NCBI GenBank assembly: GCA_031256015.1
Contig: JAIRRK010000157.1
Span: 1 to 14,116 of the forward strand
Source of the DNA: Dysgonamonadaceae bacterium
Lineage (GTDB): Bacteria > Bacteroidota > Bacteroidia > Bacteroidales > Azobacteroidaceae
Direction of reading: 5' to 3'
Length of the DNA: 14,116 nt
Below, piece after piece: positions 1 through 8,447 of the stretch. Within the stretch, counting starts at the first letter, position 1, and every line of letters starts with the position of its first letter. The translations under genes and the position numbers were made by a program. The notes under the pieces are model-generated. The model saw only the letters and a program-made list of their open reading frames with translations. It made no database searches and was not told the origin of the DNA.

Positions 1-2
1 TG

Positions 3-10
3 TATTTTTG
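3..10 (+). promoter_or_regulatory. Possible -7 promoter box upstream of coaX
   Basis: TATTTTTG fits the Bacteroidota -7 consensus TAnnTTTG and lies 18 nt before the chosen coaX ATG at 29, which would leave a very short leader. The -33 element would fall outside the window, so only half of the promoter can be judged. Confidence 0.4.
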
Positions 11-28
11 CGGCTCAAGAAAAGAAAA

Positions 29-754
29 ATGAATTTAGTCATCGACAGAGGCAACTCCTCATTTAAAATCGCTTTGTTTGATAAAAAAAGACTCGTTGAA
101 AATTTTCAACTGAAAGAAATAGATTCTTCTTTTCTTCAAAAAATCATTACCGAATACGCTCCCGAATCGGGAATCATCAGTGCCGTCAAACAAGTCGATT
201 CCGACATATCGGGTTTTCTTCATGAAAACATACCTTCCTTTTACGAGTTGAACAATCAACTTCCGCTGCCTGTAAAAATAGCGTATGAAACACCCGAAAC
301 ATTGGGCGTGGACCGAATCGCAGCAGCCGTCGGAGCAACGGCCGAGAAAAAAAATTCCAACCTCTTGATTATCGATATAGGCACCGCCATTACGATTGAT
401 TTTGTTTCGGCCGAAGGTATTTACAAAGGCGGAAACATTTCTCCCGGTCCGCAGTTGCGATTGAAAGCATTACACGATTATACCGATAAGCTCCCTTACG
501 TGCCGGAAAAAGGCGATATTCCCGATTTCGGTTACGATACGGAAACCGCCATTCGCTCGGGAGTCGTGCAAGGAATCACCCGCGAATTGGATTCTTATAT
601 CGAAGAATACCAAAAAAAGCAAGCTGTTTTTGCTTTTTTAACAGGAGGATACTCTTTTTATTTTGAAAGCAAATTAAAAAACTCCATCTTTGCAGATGAA
701 AATTTAGTTCTTAAAGGTTTAAATAAAATTCTATATTTCCAACAACAGAAATAA
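29..754 (+). CDS. coaX: Type III pantothenate kinase
   Basis: This enzyme phosphorylates pantothenate with ATP, the first step of coenzyme A synthesis in the cytoplasm. The protein has 241 residues, normal for the family. It shows the N-terminal phosphate-binding motif DRGNS (residues 6-10), the TPETLGVDR motif with D95-R96 near residues 88-96, the second phosphate motif IDIGTAITID (115-124), and the GGNISPG turn (134-140). This is the ASKHA-fold type III form, not the CoaA type. The ATG at 29 was chosen over the in-frame TTG at 8 because the family begins just before the DxGN motif and TTG falls inside a likely promoter box. The next gene starts 3 nt after the stop, so they are probably co-transcribed. 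Confidence is high from motif order and length. Confidence 0.95.
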   Translation: MNLVIDRGNSSFKIALFDKKRLVENFQLKEIDSSFLQKIITEYAPESGIISAVKQVDSDISGFLHENIPSFYELNNQLPLPVKIAYETPETLGVDRIAAAVGATAEKKNSNLLIIDIGTAITIDFVSAEGIYKGGNISPGPQLRLKALHDYTDKLPYVPEKGDIPDFGYDTETAIRSGVVQGITRELDSYIEEYQKKQAVFAFLTGGYSFYFESKLKNSIFADENLVLKGLNKILYFQQQK

Positions 755-757
755 AAC

Positions 758-2062
758 ATGATAAATAAGACAATAACAAACATCAGAAAAGCAATATTTC
801 TCTTCCCTTTCCTGTTTTTAATTCTTTCGTACAACACCGGTTTTGCTCAAAGTAACAGTACGACTTCGCCTTACACACAATTCGGATACGGACAAATAGC
901 CGACCAAAGTTTCGGTTCTCAACGGGCAATGGGAGGAATCGGTTACGGGCTGCGTAACTCGAAAATGATTAACACATTAAATCCGGCTTCCTTTTCTTCC
1001 GTCGATTCCATGACGTTCATGCTCGATTTGGCCGTAAAAGGAGAAACAGGCCGATTAAAAGAAGGAAACAACAAGGCAAACCGAAGAACCGCTTCTTTCG
1101 AGTACATCGCCATTCAGTTTCCGTTGGTGAAAAGCTTGGGAATGGGAATCGGATTAGCTCCGGTTTCTCATGTGGGTTATCAATTCCAATCTTTGCAGAG
1201 AATTGACCAGTATGAAGAAGAAGCATACGTTAACTACACCGGAAAAGGAGGACTGAAGAAAATTTACACGACCCTTTCGTACAGTTTATTCGACCGATTT
1301 GCCATTGGAGTAAATGTGGGCTATTTATTCGGAGACATTATTAAGGAATCATCGTCGTTTCCCAATGTACCGAACAGTCATCGGCTGGTATGGAACGATA
1401 CATTGCGCACCGGCGGATTGACTTACGAGGCGGGGATTCAATACTCGATTCCTTTGAAAAATAAACACAAAGACGAACTCGTATTGGGAGCCGTTTATTC
1501 TCCCAAAATCAGTCCGGATTCGAAAAAAAGGTCAGGAAAACTGTCTTATACCGGAGGTTCCGTTACGGGGAATCCGGAAACATCGGTAAGCAAAGTGGAT
1601 TTTCATCTGCCGGAAACTTTCGGAGGAGGAGTAACGTTGAATCGACCCGATAAATTCACGGCAGGAGCCGACTTTCAGTATCAAAAATGGTCGGATACCC
1701 GATACGATAAGCTGTTCACGAACGGAAATTTGTCGGACCGATTCAAAATCAATGCCGGAGCGGAATATATCCCGAATCATACCGGAAATCTTCTTAACAG
1801 AATCCGCTATCGTGCGGGAGGATATTACACCAATTCATATATCAAGGTAGATGATAAATACGGTTATAAGGATTACGGTGTTACGTTGGGATTCGGAATT
1901 CCGTTGGTTGATAGACGTTCATTCGTTAACTTGACATTCGAGTACAATATCATCAGCCCGGAAAAACGCCCCGAAGTGACGATGATTAACGAACAATATT
2001 TCAGGTTTATTTTTAGTTACACTTTCAACGAATTGTGGTTCTTCAAACGAAAACTTCAGTAA
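758..2062 (+). CDS. Outer-membrane beta-barrel protein (Bacteroidota family, function unknown)
   Basis: This is a 434-residue secreted protein with a clear signal peptide: Asn/Lys/Arg-rich start, a hydrophobic stretch at about residues 13-24, and likely cleavage after Ala30 (GFA-QS). The mature part has alternating aromatic and polar segments rich in Gly, Tyr and Phe, as in transmembrane beta strands. It opens with SPYTQFGYGQ (37-46) and an NPASF segment, which recall FadL/PorV-like barrels of Bacteroidota. No ligand can be named. It sits between coaX and lptC, both close by, so it probably belongs to one envelope transcript. The lptC start codon lies inside its last 28 nt. The barrel call is inferred from composition and the signal peptide; a transport role for hydrophobic compounds is only a guess. 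Confidence 0.8.
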   Translation: MINKTITNIRKAIFLFPFLFLILSYNTGFAQSNSTTSPYTQFGYGQIADQSFGSQRAMGGIGYGLRNSKMINTLNPASFSSVDSMTFMLDLAVKGETGRLKEGNNKANRRTASFEYIAIQFPLVKSLGMGIGLAPVSHVGYQFQSLQRIDQYEEEAYVNYTGKGGLKKIYTTLSYSLFDRFAIGVNVGYLFGDIIKESSSFPNVPNSHRLVWNDTLRTGGLTYEAGIQYSIPLKNKHKDELVLGAVYSPKISPDSKKRSGKLSYTGGSVTGNPETSVSKVDFHLPETFGGGVTLNRPDKFTAGADFQYQKWSDTRYDKLFTNGNLSDRFKINAGAEYIPNHTGNLLNRIRYRAGGYYTNSYIKVDDKYGYKDYGVTLGFGIPLVDRRSFVNLTFEYNIISPEKRPEVTMINEQYFRFIFSYTFNELWFFKRKLQ

Positions 2063-2667
2063 TAATTATATTTCTTCTCGTTTTATTCACCGCCTCCTGC
2101 AGCAGAGGAAACGGGAAATTGTCGTCCGTGGAATTAAACGCCGACGAATTGCCGTTGATTCACACGAAAGAAATTACTTCTTTGATTTCCGATTCGGGAA
2201 TCACTCGTTACCGATTAAAAACCAAACAATGGGACATGTATCAGAACGATACCAATTCGTATTGGTATTTTCCGCAAGGCATTTACGTAGAACAGTTCGA
2301 TTCGTTGCTTCAGGTCAAGGGCATGCTTGAAGCCGATACAGCTTATTATTACGAGGACAAGTCGCTTTGGCGTGTCATCGGGAATGTTTTCATGAAAAAT
2401 CTGGATGGAGTTACTTTCGAAACGGAGGAACTGTTTTGGAATGAAAAGGCTCCCGAAAACTCAACGAATGCCATTTATTCCGATAAATTCGTGAAGGTAA
2501 ATACCGGCGACGGAATTGTTTACGGAGTCGGATTGCGCTCCACGCTATCGATGAACCATTATACTTTCTATGAGACCCGATTTGAAACCGAAATCAGGGA
2601 AGAAAATACTCTCGATGAACCAATCAACGAAACGGCAAACGACACAACCACCGTGAATCATGAATAG
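2035..2667 (+). CDS. lptC: LPS export protein LptC, lipoprotein form
   Basis: LptC links the inner-membrane LptBFG transporter to the periplasmic LptA bridge that carries lipopolysaccharide to the outer membrane. The protein is 210 residues. It begins with a hydrophobic segment (about 8-20) ending at Cys22 in the context FTASC, so it is probably a lipoprotein, unlike the E. coli form with an N-terminal membrane helix. The body (about 40-185) matches the LptC beta-jellyroll pattern: a YRLKTKQWDMY strand, FPQGIYVEQFD, the Ala/Asp turn before YYYEDKSLWRVIGNV, and FETEELFWNE. The start is GTG at 2035, because an in-frame stop lies at 2014-2016 and no ATG occurs before the signal segment. It therefore overlaps the barrel gene by 28 nt, and its own end overlaps the next gene by 8 nt, suggesting translational coupling. 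Confidence 0.88.
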   Translation: MVLQTKTSVIIIFLLVLFTASCSRGNGKLSSVELNADELPLIHTKEITSLISDSGITRYRLKTKQWDMYQNDTNSYWYFPQGIYVEQFDSLLQVKGMLEADTAYYYEDKSLWRVIGNVFMKNLDGVTFETEELFWNEKAPENSTNAIYSDKFVKVNTGDGIVYGVGLRSTLSMNHYTFYETRFETEIREENTLDEPINETANDTTTVNHE

Positions 2668-3907
2668 TATCGAAATAAACATATTGACAGCACTGTTATT
2701 TTCAGCTTTCTTTTCATCTGCGGAAGCTGCGTTCCGGTCATCAAGCAAGTTGTTATTCGAGTTGGAAAATAAAAATCGGAACGTCACGACTCGGATTCCG
2801 GATTTGTTTTTCAGACATCCCAAACAATTTATGCTCTCGATGACAATCGGCGGCGTTATTTCCTTGGTGTTTTATTCTTTGTTTATGTTTGATTACGCTC
2901 AATCGTATCTGAGCAATTATTCTTTCTCGTCCGTACTTTCGTTTATTGTCACGGTTCTTGTATTCCTGATTTTCGGAGTATTTCTTCCGCGCATTCCGGC
3001 ATTAATCCGGCCGAATCTTTACCTGAAGATAACGGCCGTTCCGTTATACATTATTTATATGGTTATTTATCCGTTATCCAAAATTATTTTTTCAATCGGA
3101 AAAGGAATACTCCGATTATTCAGAGCAAAATTAGCCATTCCGGAAGATGAAAGTCCGGGGAAAGAAGATTTGGATTCTTTTATTCAAAAAACCATTGATG
3201 ATTCGCCGGAAAACACGGAATTGGATAAAGAAGTACGACTGTTTCAGAATGCAATGGAATTTCCGAATGTTAAAGTCAAAGATTGCATTGTCCCTCGAAC
3301 GGAAATTGTTGCCGTCGATAAAAACACATCAAAAGAAGACTTGATTAATCTTTTCGTTAAAAGCGGATTATCTAAAATCATTGTTTACGAAGGAGACATC
3401 GATAACATAACCGGATACATTCATTCTTCGGAACTCTTTCATCAACCCGACGATTGGACGCAATCCATACACGATATTCCTTTCTTTCCGGAAAATATGG
3501 CCGCGAATAAATTGATGAAAAATATGCTCGCGGAGAAAAAAAGCATTGTGATGGTAGTCGATGAATTTGGCGGAACGGTGGGAATTGTTACTCTGGAAGA
3601 TTTAGTCGAAGAAATATTCGGAGACATTGAAGACGAACACGATGTTCATTCTCTTTTTTCAAAACAAATAAAAGAAGATGAATTTATTTTCTCCGGCCGA
3701 ATGGAGATTGATCATGTCAACGAAGAATACAATTTAACGATACCGGAATCAGACGATTATATGACAATCGCCGGGTATATTTTGAATAAACATCAGGATT
3801 TTCCGAAAGTAAACGACGTGATAACTATCGACCGATTTGTTTTTACTATCCTGAAAATCACGCACGCAAAAATCGAGCTGGTGAAAATGAAGCTGACCGA
3901 GAATTAA
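2660..3907 (+). CDS. CNNM/CBS/CorC-domain membrane protein (hemolysin C family, GldE-like)
   Basis: This is a 415-residue inner-membrane protein. The N-terminal part (about 1-150) is a CNNM/DUF21 domain with about four hydrophobic segments and the family's opening FFSSAEAAFRSSSK. A pair of CBS domains follows (about 205-325), with the conserved VPRTEIVAVD at the start and VDEFGGTVGIVTLEDLVEE near the end. The C-terminal CorC/HlyC domain (about 335-412) includes FSGRMEIDHVNEEYNLTIP. Relatives are linked to magnesium or cobalt efflux; in gliding Bacteroidota the homologue GldE works with GldD. CBS pairs usually sense adenine nucleotides. The ATG overlaps the end of lptC by 8 nt. Which of these roles applies here cannot be told from sequence, though the domain call is secure. 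Confidence 0.9.
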   Translation: MNSIEINILTALLFSAFFSSAEAAFRSSSKLLFELENKNRNVTTRIPDLFFRHPKQFMLSMTIGGVISLVFYSLFMFDYAQSYLSNYSFSSVLSFIVTVLVFLIFGVFLPRIPALIRPNLYLKITAVPLYIIYMVIYPLSKIIFSIGKGILRLFRAKLAIPEDESPGKEDLDSFIQKTIDDSPENTELDKEVRLFQNAMEFPNVKVKDCIVPRTEIVAVDKNTSKEDLINLFVKSGLSKIIVYEGDIDNITGYIHSSELFHQPDDWTQSIHDIPFFPENMAANKLMKNMLAEKKSIVMVVDEFGGTVGIVTLEDLVEEIFGDIEDEHDVHSLFSKQIKEDEFIFSGRMEIDHVNEEYNLTIPESDDYMTIAGYILNKHQDFPKVNDVITIDRFVFTILKITHAKIELVKMKLTEN

Positions 3908-3948
3908 AATTATTTAAAAAAGATGATGCATAATCAAGTAAAACTTTG

Positions 3949-3956
3949 TATCTTCG
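3949..3956 (+). promoter_or_regulatory. Possible -7 promoter box for the PpiD-like gene
   Basis: TATCTTCG differs by one base from the Bacteroidota -7 consensus TAnnTTTG and lies 56 nt before the ATG at 4012, followed by an A-rich leader typical of the phylum. No convincing TTTG lies at the usual -33 spacing, so the call is tentative. Confidence 0.4.
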
Positions 3957-4011
3957 CGAGCAATTTGCAAAACATCAAATCATTCTAAAACAACTAAAAA
4001 TATAAAATAAA

Positions 4012-6150
4012 ATGGCTACATTAGAGAAAATCAGAAGTAAAGCAGCTTTGCTTGTCATTGTGGTAGGAATTGCTTTGTTCGCTTTTATTATCGGAGATTT
4101 CCTTCGCTCCGAATCCACGTTTTTTCAACAAAACAGAGAAAATATTGCCGTTGTCAACGGAGAAGGTATTCATTACCAAGATTTTCATGTGAAAGTGGAA
4201 GAACGAATCAACGGTTACAAAAGAAATACGGGAAGAACAATGTCCGAAGACGAAAATCATAACATAAGACAAACTGTCTTAAATGATTTAATCAATGAAA
4301 TCCTTTTGAAAGAACAAACCGGAAAATTAGGATTGGTTGTCGGTAAAGAAGAAACTCGCGACATTATTTTGGGAGACAATACCTCTCCTGTTTTATTGCA
4401 GATGCTTGCCGACCCTCAAACCGGTGCTTTCGACAAAAATGCGCTTCTACAATTCCTCAGAGAAATCGAGAATGATAATTTCGAAATGCTGACAGAGGAG
4501 CAAATCGCAGAAGTATTGGAAAGAAAGTCGCAATGGCTGTCTATTGAAAACATTATTATACAATCTCAACTATCGGAGAAATACGTGAATTTGCTTGCTT
4601 CTGCAGTTTTAACGAATGAGTTGGAAGCGCAAGCGGCTTTTGAAGACAAAAAAATCAGTGTAGACTTTAATTATGTAGCTCAATCCATTAATACTGTCCC
4701 TGACAACGAAGTGGAAGTAAGCGACTCCGAAATACAAAAACGATACAACGAAACAAAAGAACAATATGAGCAAGAAGAAGTGAAAGTAATCAACTTTATT
4801 GCCGTGAATATCGCTCCGGGAGATGCCGACCTTCAAGCTGCCGAATCTAAATTGAACGAATTGAAAGAGCCTTTTTCTACTTCGGGTGCGGTGGCCGAGA
4901 TAGTTCAAAACAACTCGGATGTTCCGTATATTGATGCTTATGTTTCTTTTAATTCATTAACTCCCACTCTTCAGAATTTTGTAGGAAGTAATCCGATCGG
5001 TTCAACCGAAGGCCCGATTCGCATGGGTAATAATTATCATTTATATAAATTTGAAGGCGAAACAGTCGCTCCGGATTCCGTCAAAATTAACTTGCTGGAG
5101 TTGCCGATGTCGTTTGATGATGTTACATTCAATCACTTAACGGATAGTTTAATCCAAGTGTTGAAAGACGGAACTTCTTTCGCCGACATGGCCATCGCAG
5201 CCTCCGGGGGACAAACTAACGGAGATTTGGGTTGGGGAACCGAAACCGACTTCGTTCAAGTATTCGGAGTGGATTTCAAAAATCGGATTTTCGGTGCCAA
5301 AATAAACGAACCTTTTGTTGTTCAAGCAGCTATGGGAAACAAGTTTTTAATGCAAGTAACGGAAAAAACACAACCCATAAAGAAATACAAAGTCGCCAAC
5401 ATTGAAATTCATGTTACTCCCGGCCGAGAAACAAAAACCAAATTATACAACGATTTGAGTCAATTTATGGTAGCGAACCATTCATTGGAAGCAATGAAAG
5501 AAAAAGCATACGAATCGGGATATACCATCAGAACAGACGTGGAAGTGGCAAAAGAACAAGCCGGTTTGGATGGAATACAAGGCTCGAGGTCGATTATTCA
5601 ATGGGCTTTCAACAATAAGAATGGTGCCATATCGGACATCACGGAATGTCAAAACGGAGAATACTTTGTCGTAGCTGCCGTACAAGACCATCTTTCGGAA
5701 GGATATCGTCCTTTGGCTCTTGTTTCCGACATTCTGAAAAGACAAATAATAAATGAGAAAAAAGCGGAAAAAATAGTTTCCGATTTGAAATCGAAAAAAT
5801 TAACTTCTTTGGAGCAATACAGTGAAGCCATGAATGTTCCTATCCAAGATGTGAAATTTGTAACATTCGCAACGCCAAATATTGCCGGAATCGGACAAGA
5901 ACCTATCTTGAACGCAAAAGCTCCTAAAGCTCCGACCGGTGAAGTTGCAGGCCCTTATATCGGACAAAACAAAGTGTACGTTATTTATGTCGTCAATAAA
6001 AAAGTTGATGAAAATAAATACGATGCAACTACTCAAATGGCTCAGTTAAGAGTTCAAAACATATCTCGAGTGAATAATATTTTCCGATTTTCAAATGAGT
6101 TTTTGAGAAATAATGCAAAAATAGAAGATAATTTCAACCGTTTCTTCTAA
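4012..6150 (+). CDS. PpiD/SurA-like periplasmic peptidyl-prolyl isomerase or chaperone
   Basis: This 712-residue protein is anchored by one N-terminal transmembrane helix (about residues 11-30), with the rest in the periplasm, the layout of PpiD. A SurA/PpiD N-terminal chaperone domain (about 40-220) follows, with AVVNGEGIHYQDF at its start. A parvulin-type PpiC domain lies at about 355-450, recognised by GGQTNGDLGWGTETDF (399-414). A second helical and parvulin-like stretch makes up the rest. The parvulin domain lacks the usual His in the first strand (the segment reads VKINLLEL), so isomerase activity may be lost, as in E. coli PpiD; the main role may be to help outer-membrane proteins fold. 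The leader is A-rich, with a possible promoter box at 3949, and the gene is closed by the hairpin at 6175. Confidence 0.9.
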   Translation: MATLEKIRSKAALLVIVVGIALFAFIIGDFLRSESTFFQQNRENIAVVNGEGIHYQDFHVKVEERINGYKRNTGRTMSEDENHNIRQTVLNDLINEILLKEQTGKLGLVVGKEETRDIILGDNTSPVLLQMLADPQTGAFDKNALLQFLREIENDNFEMLTEEQIAEVLERKSQWLSIENIIIQSQLSEKYVNLLASAVLTNELEAQAAFEDKKISVDFNYVAQSINTVPDNEVEVSDSEIQKRYNETKEQYEQEEVKVINFIAVNIAPGDADLQAAESKLNELKEPFSTSGAVAEIVQNNSDVPYIDAYVSFNSLTPTLQNFVGSNPIGSTEGPIRMGNNYHLYKFEGETVAPDSVKINLLELPMSFDDVTFNHLTDSLIQVLKDGTSFADMAIAASGGQTNGDLGWGTETDFVQVFGVDFKNRIFGAKINEPFVVQAAMGNKFLMQVTEKTQPIKKYKVANIEIHVTPGRETKTKLYNDLSQFMVANHSLEAMKEKAYESGYTIRTDVEVAKEQAGLDGIQGSRSIIQWAFNNKNGAISDITECQNGEYFVVAAVQDHLSEGYRPLALVSDILKRQIINEKKAEKIVSDLKSKKLTSLEQYSEAMNVPIQDVKFVTFATPNIAGIGQEPILNAKAPKAPTGEVAGPYIGQNKVYVIYVVNKKVDENKYDATTQMAQLRVQNISRVNNIFRFSNEFLRNNAKIEDNFNRFF

Positions 6151-6174
6151 AAATACGTTGGTTATATCAAATAC

Positions 6175-6218
6175 AGGCTTGACTTGCATCTCCGAATAGA
6201 GATCAGTCGAGCCTTTTG
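6175..6218 (+). terminator. Rho-independent terminator after the PpiD-like gene
   Basis: AGGCTTGACT (6175-6184) pairs with AGTCGAGCCT (6205-6214) with one G-U pair. Inside, ATCTC (6188-6192) pairs with GAGAT (6199-6203) around a 6-nt loop. The stem is followed by a T run. It begins 24 nt after the stop codon, marking the end of the envelope transcript. Confidence 0.85.
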
Positions 6219-6298
6219 TATCAAGAAGCGGTTTTAATTTCCGATTCAGTGAAAAACGTTCGTTTAAGCGATAAAAACTCCAAATAAGAAAATAGGCA

Positions 6299-7315
6299 AT
6301 GGAAGTATTATTAGGAAAAACATTCAAAGAAATTCAACAAATCGTAGAAGAATTAAATATGCCTCGATTTGCGGCCAAACAAATCACACAATGGCTCTAT
6401 CAAAAAAAAGCATCTTCTATCGATGAGATGTCTAACATATCGCTGAAACATCGCCAAATATTAAAGGATAAATACACTATCGGACGAACCGATTTTATCG
6501 GAAAACAAGAATCGACAGACAAAACCGTCAAATATTTATTTGCAACAAACAATAACCGGTTTATCGAATCGGTCTATATTCCCGAAAAAGAAAGAGCCAC
6601 GCTTTGCGTTTCTTCTCAAGTCGGTTGTAAAATGAATTGTTTGTTCTGTATGACCGGGAAACAAGGGTTCGCCGGCCAATTAACTTCCGGAGACATTTTA
6701 AATCAGATAATATCCATCCCGGAAAGTAATTCCTTAACAAATATTGTTTACATGGGAATGGGAGAACCGTTAGACAATCTTGAAGAATTATTCAAATCAT
6801 TGGAAATCATAACTTCCGATTACGGATTCGGATGGAGTCCGAAACGGATAACTGTTTCCACCATCGGTCCGCTGCCCGCATTAAAACGTTTTTTGGAAGA
6901 AAGTAAAGTTCATTTGGCAATTAGTCTACATTCTCCTTTTCATTTCGAGCGATTATCATTGATGCCGATTGAAAAAGCATATCCCTTGTCGGATGTTATT
7001 CATCTAATCAAACAATACGATTTTTCTCATCAACGAAGAGTTTCGTTCGAATATATCTTGTTTGCCGGATTAAATGATGATTTCAAACACGCTTTGGCGT
7101 TATCCCGATTAATCAAAGACATTCCTTGCCGAGTTAATTTAATTAAGTATCACCGAATACCGGAGATTAATCTCCCGGCTTCCGATACAAATAAAATGGT
7201 TGAATTTCGAGATTTTCTCAATGACAGAGGAATCGCCTGCACTATCCGTACTTCGCGGGGAGAAGACATTCTTGCTGCTTGCGGAATGTTATCTACGAAC
7301 AAAAATAAAGAATAA
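6299..7315 (+). CDS. rlmN: 23S rRNA (adenine-2503-C2)-methyltransferase, also modifying tRNA
   Basis: RlmN is a radical-SAM enzyme that methylates C2 of A2503 in 23S rRNA and A37 in some tRNAs, using a methylated cysteine as carrier. The protein has 338 residues, typical for Bacteroidota. The N-terminal accessory domain (about 1-85) contains RFAAKQITQWLYQK. The 4Fe-4S cluster motif is CKMNCLFC, with Cys110, Cys114 and Cys117, and the SAM-binding GMGEP lies downstream. The two catalytic cysteines are present: Cys117 region for methylation chemistry within the cluster loop, and Cys328 in the C-terminal ACGML as the methyl-carrying residue. Leader 6219-6298 holds no clear promoter. No sign of truncation. 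It shares no evident function with the inositol operon downstream. Confidence 0.96.
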   Translation: MEVLLGKTFKEIQQIVEELNMPRFAAKQITQWLYQKKASSIDEMSNISLKHRQILKDKYTIGRTDFIGKQESTDKTVKYLFATNNNRFIESVYIPEKERATLCVSSQVGCKMNCLFCMTGKQGFAGQLTSGDILNQIISIPESNSLTNIVYMGMGEPLDNLEELFKSLEIITSDYGFGWSPKRITVSTIGPLPALKRFLEESKVHLAISLHSPFHFERLSLMPIEKAYPLSDVIHLIKQYDFSHQRRVSFEYILFAGLNDDFKHALALSRLIKDIPCRVNLIKYHRIPEINLPASDTNKMVEFRDFLNDRGIACTIRTSRGEDILAACGMLSTNKNKE

Positions 7316-7321
7316 TTAATG

Positions 7322-7352
7322 TGTGTTATTCGCTCTGAAAGTTGTATCTTTG
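7322..7352 (+). promoter_or_regulatory. Bacteroidota-type promoter for the pdxA-like/inositol-lipid operon
   Basis: TATCTTTG (7345-7352) is a perfect match to the -7 consensus TAnnTTTG. Exactly 19 nt upstream lies TGTG (7322-7325), a three-of-four match to the -33 TTTG. It lies 30 nt before the ATG at 7383 and after the rlmN stop, so it can drive the five-gene run to 11675. Confidence 0.6.
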
Positions 7353-7382
7353 TCCGGTAAAATTTGAGAATAGATTAATTCT

Positions 7383-8444
7383 ATGAGTAATAAACTGATA
7401 AAGGTAGGTATTGGTCAAGGAGACACTAACGGAATTGCATGTGAACTTATTCTGAAGGCTTTTGAAGACAATCGACTATATGAATTTTGTATTCCTATTG
7501 TATACGGTTCTTCAAAAATACTCGCATATCACCGGAAAGCATTAAACCTTCCTTCTTACAACCTTAGTAATATCAATCAGATTCAGGATTTCGGTCCGAA
7601 TCGATTAAATATACTCAATATTCTTTCAGAGGAAACGGTTGTTTATTTGGGAAAACAAACGCAGGAAGGAACCAATGATTCCGAAAAAATTATCACTAAG
7701 GCTTTTGACGATTTAAATGCCGGAACGATTGACGTTCTTTTAACAACTCCGATGACAATCAACCCGATTCATTGCTTGAAATCGGATAAAAAAATGCCCC
7801 ATCCCTCTATCGATATATTGATTAACAACGATTTACGTATTGCCTTAGCTTCAGATAAAGTTTCTTTTTCCGAAGTTCTTTCACATATAACCAAAGATTC
7901 TATCGTCAATAAAATCAAGGCATTGAATTACGCTTTGATTCACGATTTTTTACTTACTTCTCCTCGAATTGCCGTTTTATCGCTGAATCCTCATGCGGGA
8001 ATCAATGATAATCCGGGAAAAGAAGAAAAAGAAATCATCATGCCGGCGGTTAAAGAAGTTTCCGAATCGGGTATATTTTGTTTCGGTCCTTATTCGGCTG
8101 ATACATTTTTCGGGTCGGAAGATTATCTGAATTTCGATGCAATATTGGCTCTTTATCACGATCAAGGAACTATTGCTTTTCAAACCCTTTCTTCCAACGA
8201 AGGTGTTCGTTATACAGCTAATTTGCCTGTCGTATTCACATCTCCGAATCAAACGGTTTCGTTCGATAAAGCCGGTAAAAACGAAGTTTCTCCCGATTCT
8301 TTCAGGGATGCTTTGTATTTAGCAATCGACTTATATAAAAATCGACAAATAGACCAACAAATTCGGAAAAATCCATTGAAAAAACAGTATTTTGAACGAG
8401 GCTCAGACAATGAGAAACTCGATTTAACTAAAGACGAAGAATAA
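7383..8444 (+). CDS. pdxA: Divergent PdxA-family protein, probably not a normal 4-hydroxythreonine-4-phosphate dehydrogenase
   Basis: The 353-residue protein has the PdxA fold: opening VGIGQGDTNG (8-17), LNPHAG (201-206), GPYSADTFFGSE (235-246) and YHDQG (258-262). PdxA normally oxidises 4-hydroxythreonine 4-phosphate with NAD in vitamin B6 synthesis. Aligned without gaps to E. coli PdxA from residue 156 on, it keeps metal ligands His204 and His259 but has Lys159 where the third (His166) belongs. The substrate contacts Lys274, Asn283 and Arg292 are Gln267, Arg276 and Phe285, and the GHTE loop that contacts substrate is rewritten and shortened (about 121-147). Most catalytic features are therefore gone, while the reading frame is intact and conserved in pattern. 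It begins the operon, and the nucleotidyltransferase starts 3 nt after it. Family assignment is firm; activity is doubtful. Confidence 0.85.
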   Translation: MSNKLIKVGIGQGDTNGIACELILKAFEDNRLYEFCIPIVYGSSKILAYHRKALNLPSYNLSNINQIQDFGPNRLNILNILSEETVVYLGKQTQEGTNDSEKIITKAFDDLNAGTIDVLLTTPMTINPIHCLKSDKKMPHPSIDILINNDLRIALASDKVSFSEVLSHITKDSIVNKIKALNYALIHDFLLTSPRIAVLSLNPHAGINDNPGKEEKEIIMPAVKEVSESGIFCFGPYSADTFFGSEDYLNFDAILALYHDQGTIAFQTLSSNEGVRYTANLPVVFTSPNQTVSFDKAGKNEVSPDSFRDALYLAIDLYKNRQIDQQIRKNPLKKQYFERGSDNEKLDLTKDEE

Positions 8445-8447
8445 GAG

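Noticed and set aside
6219..6298. A promoter for rlmN
   Set aside because: No TAnnTTTG-like box with a suitable upstream element was found, although a promoter is likely here because a terminator lies just before.
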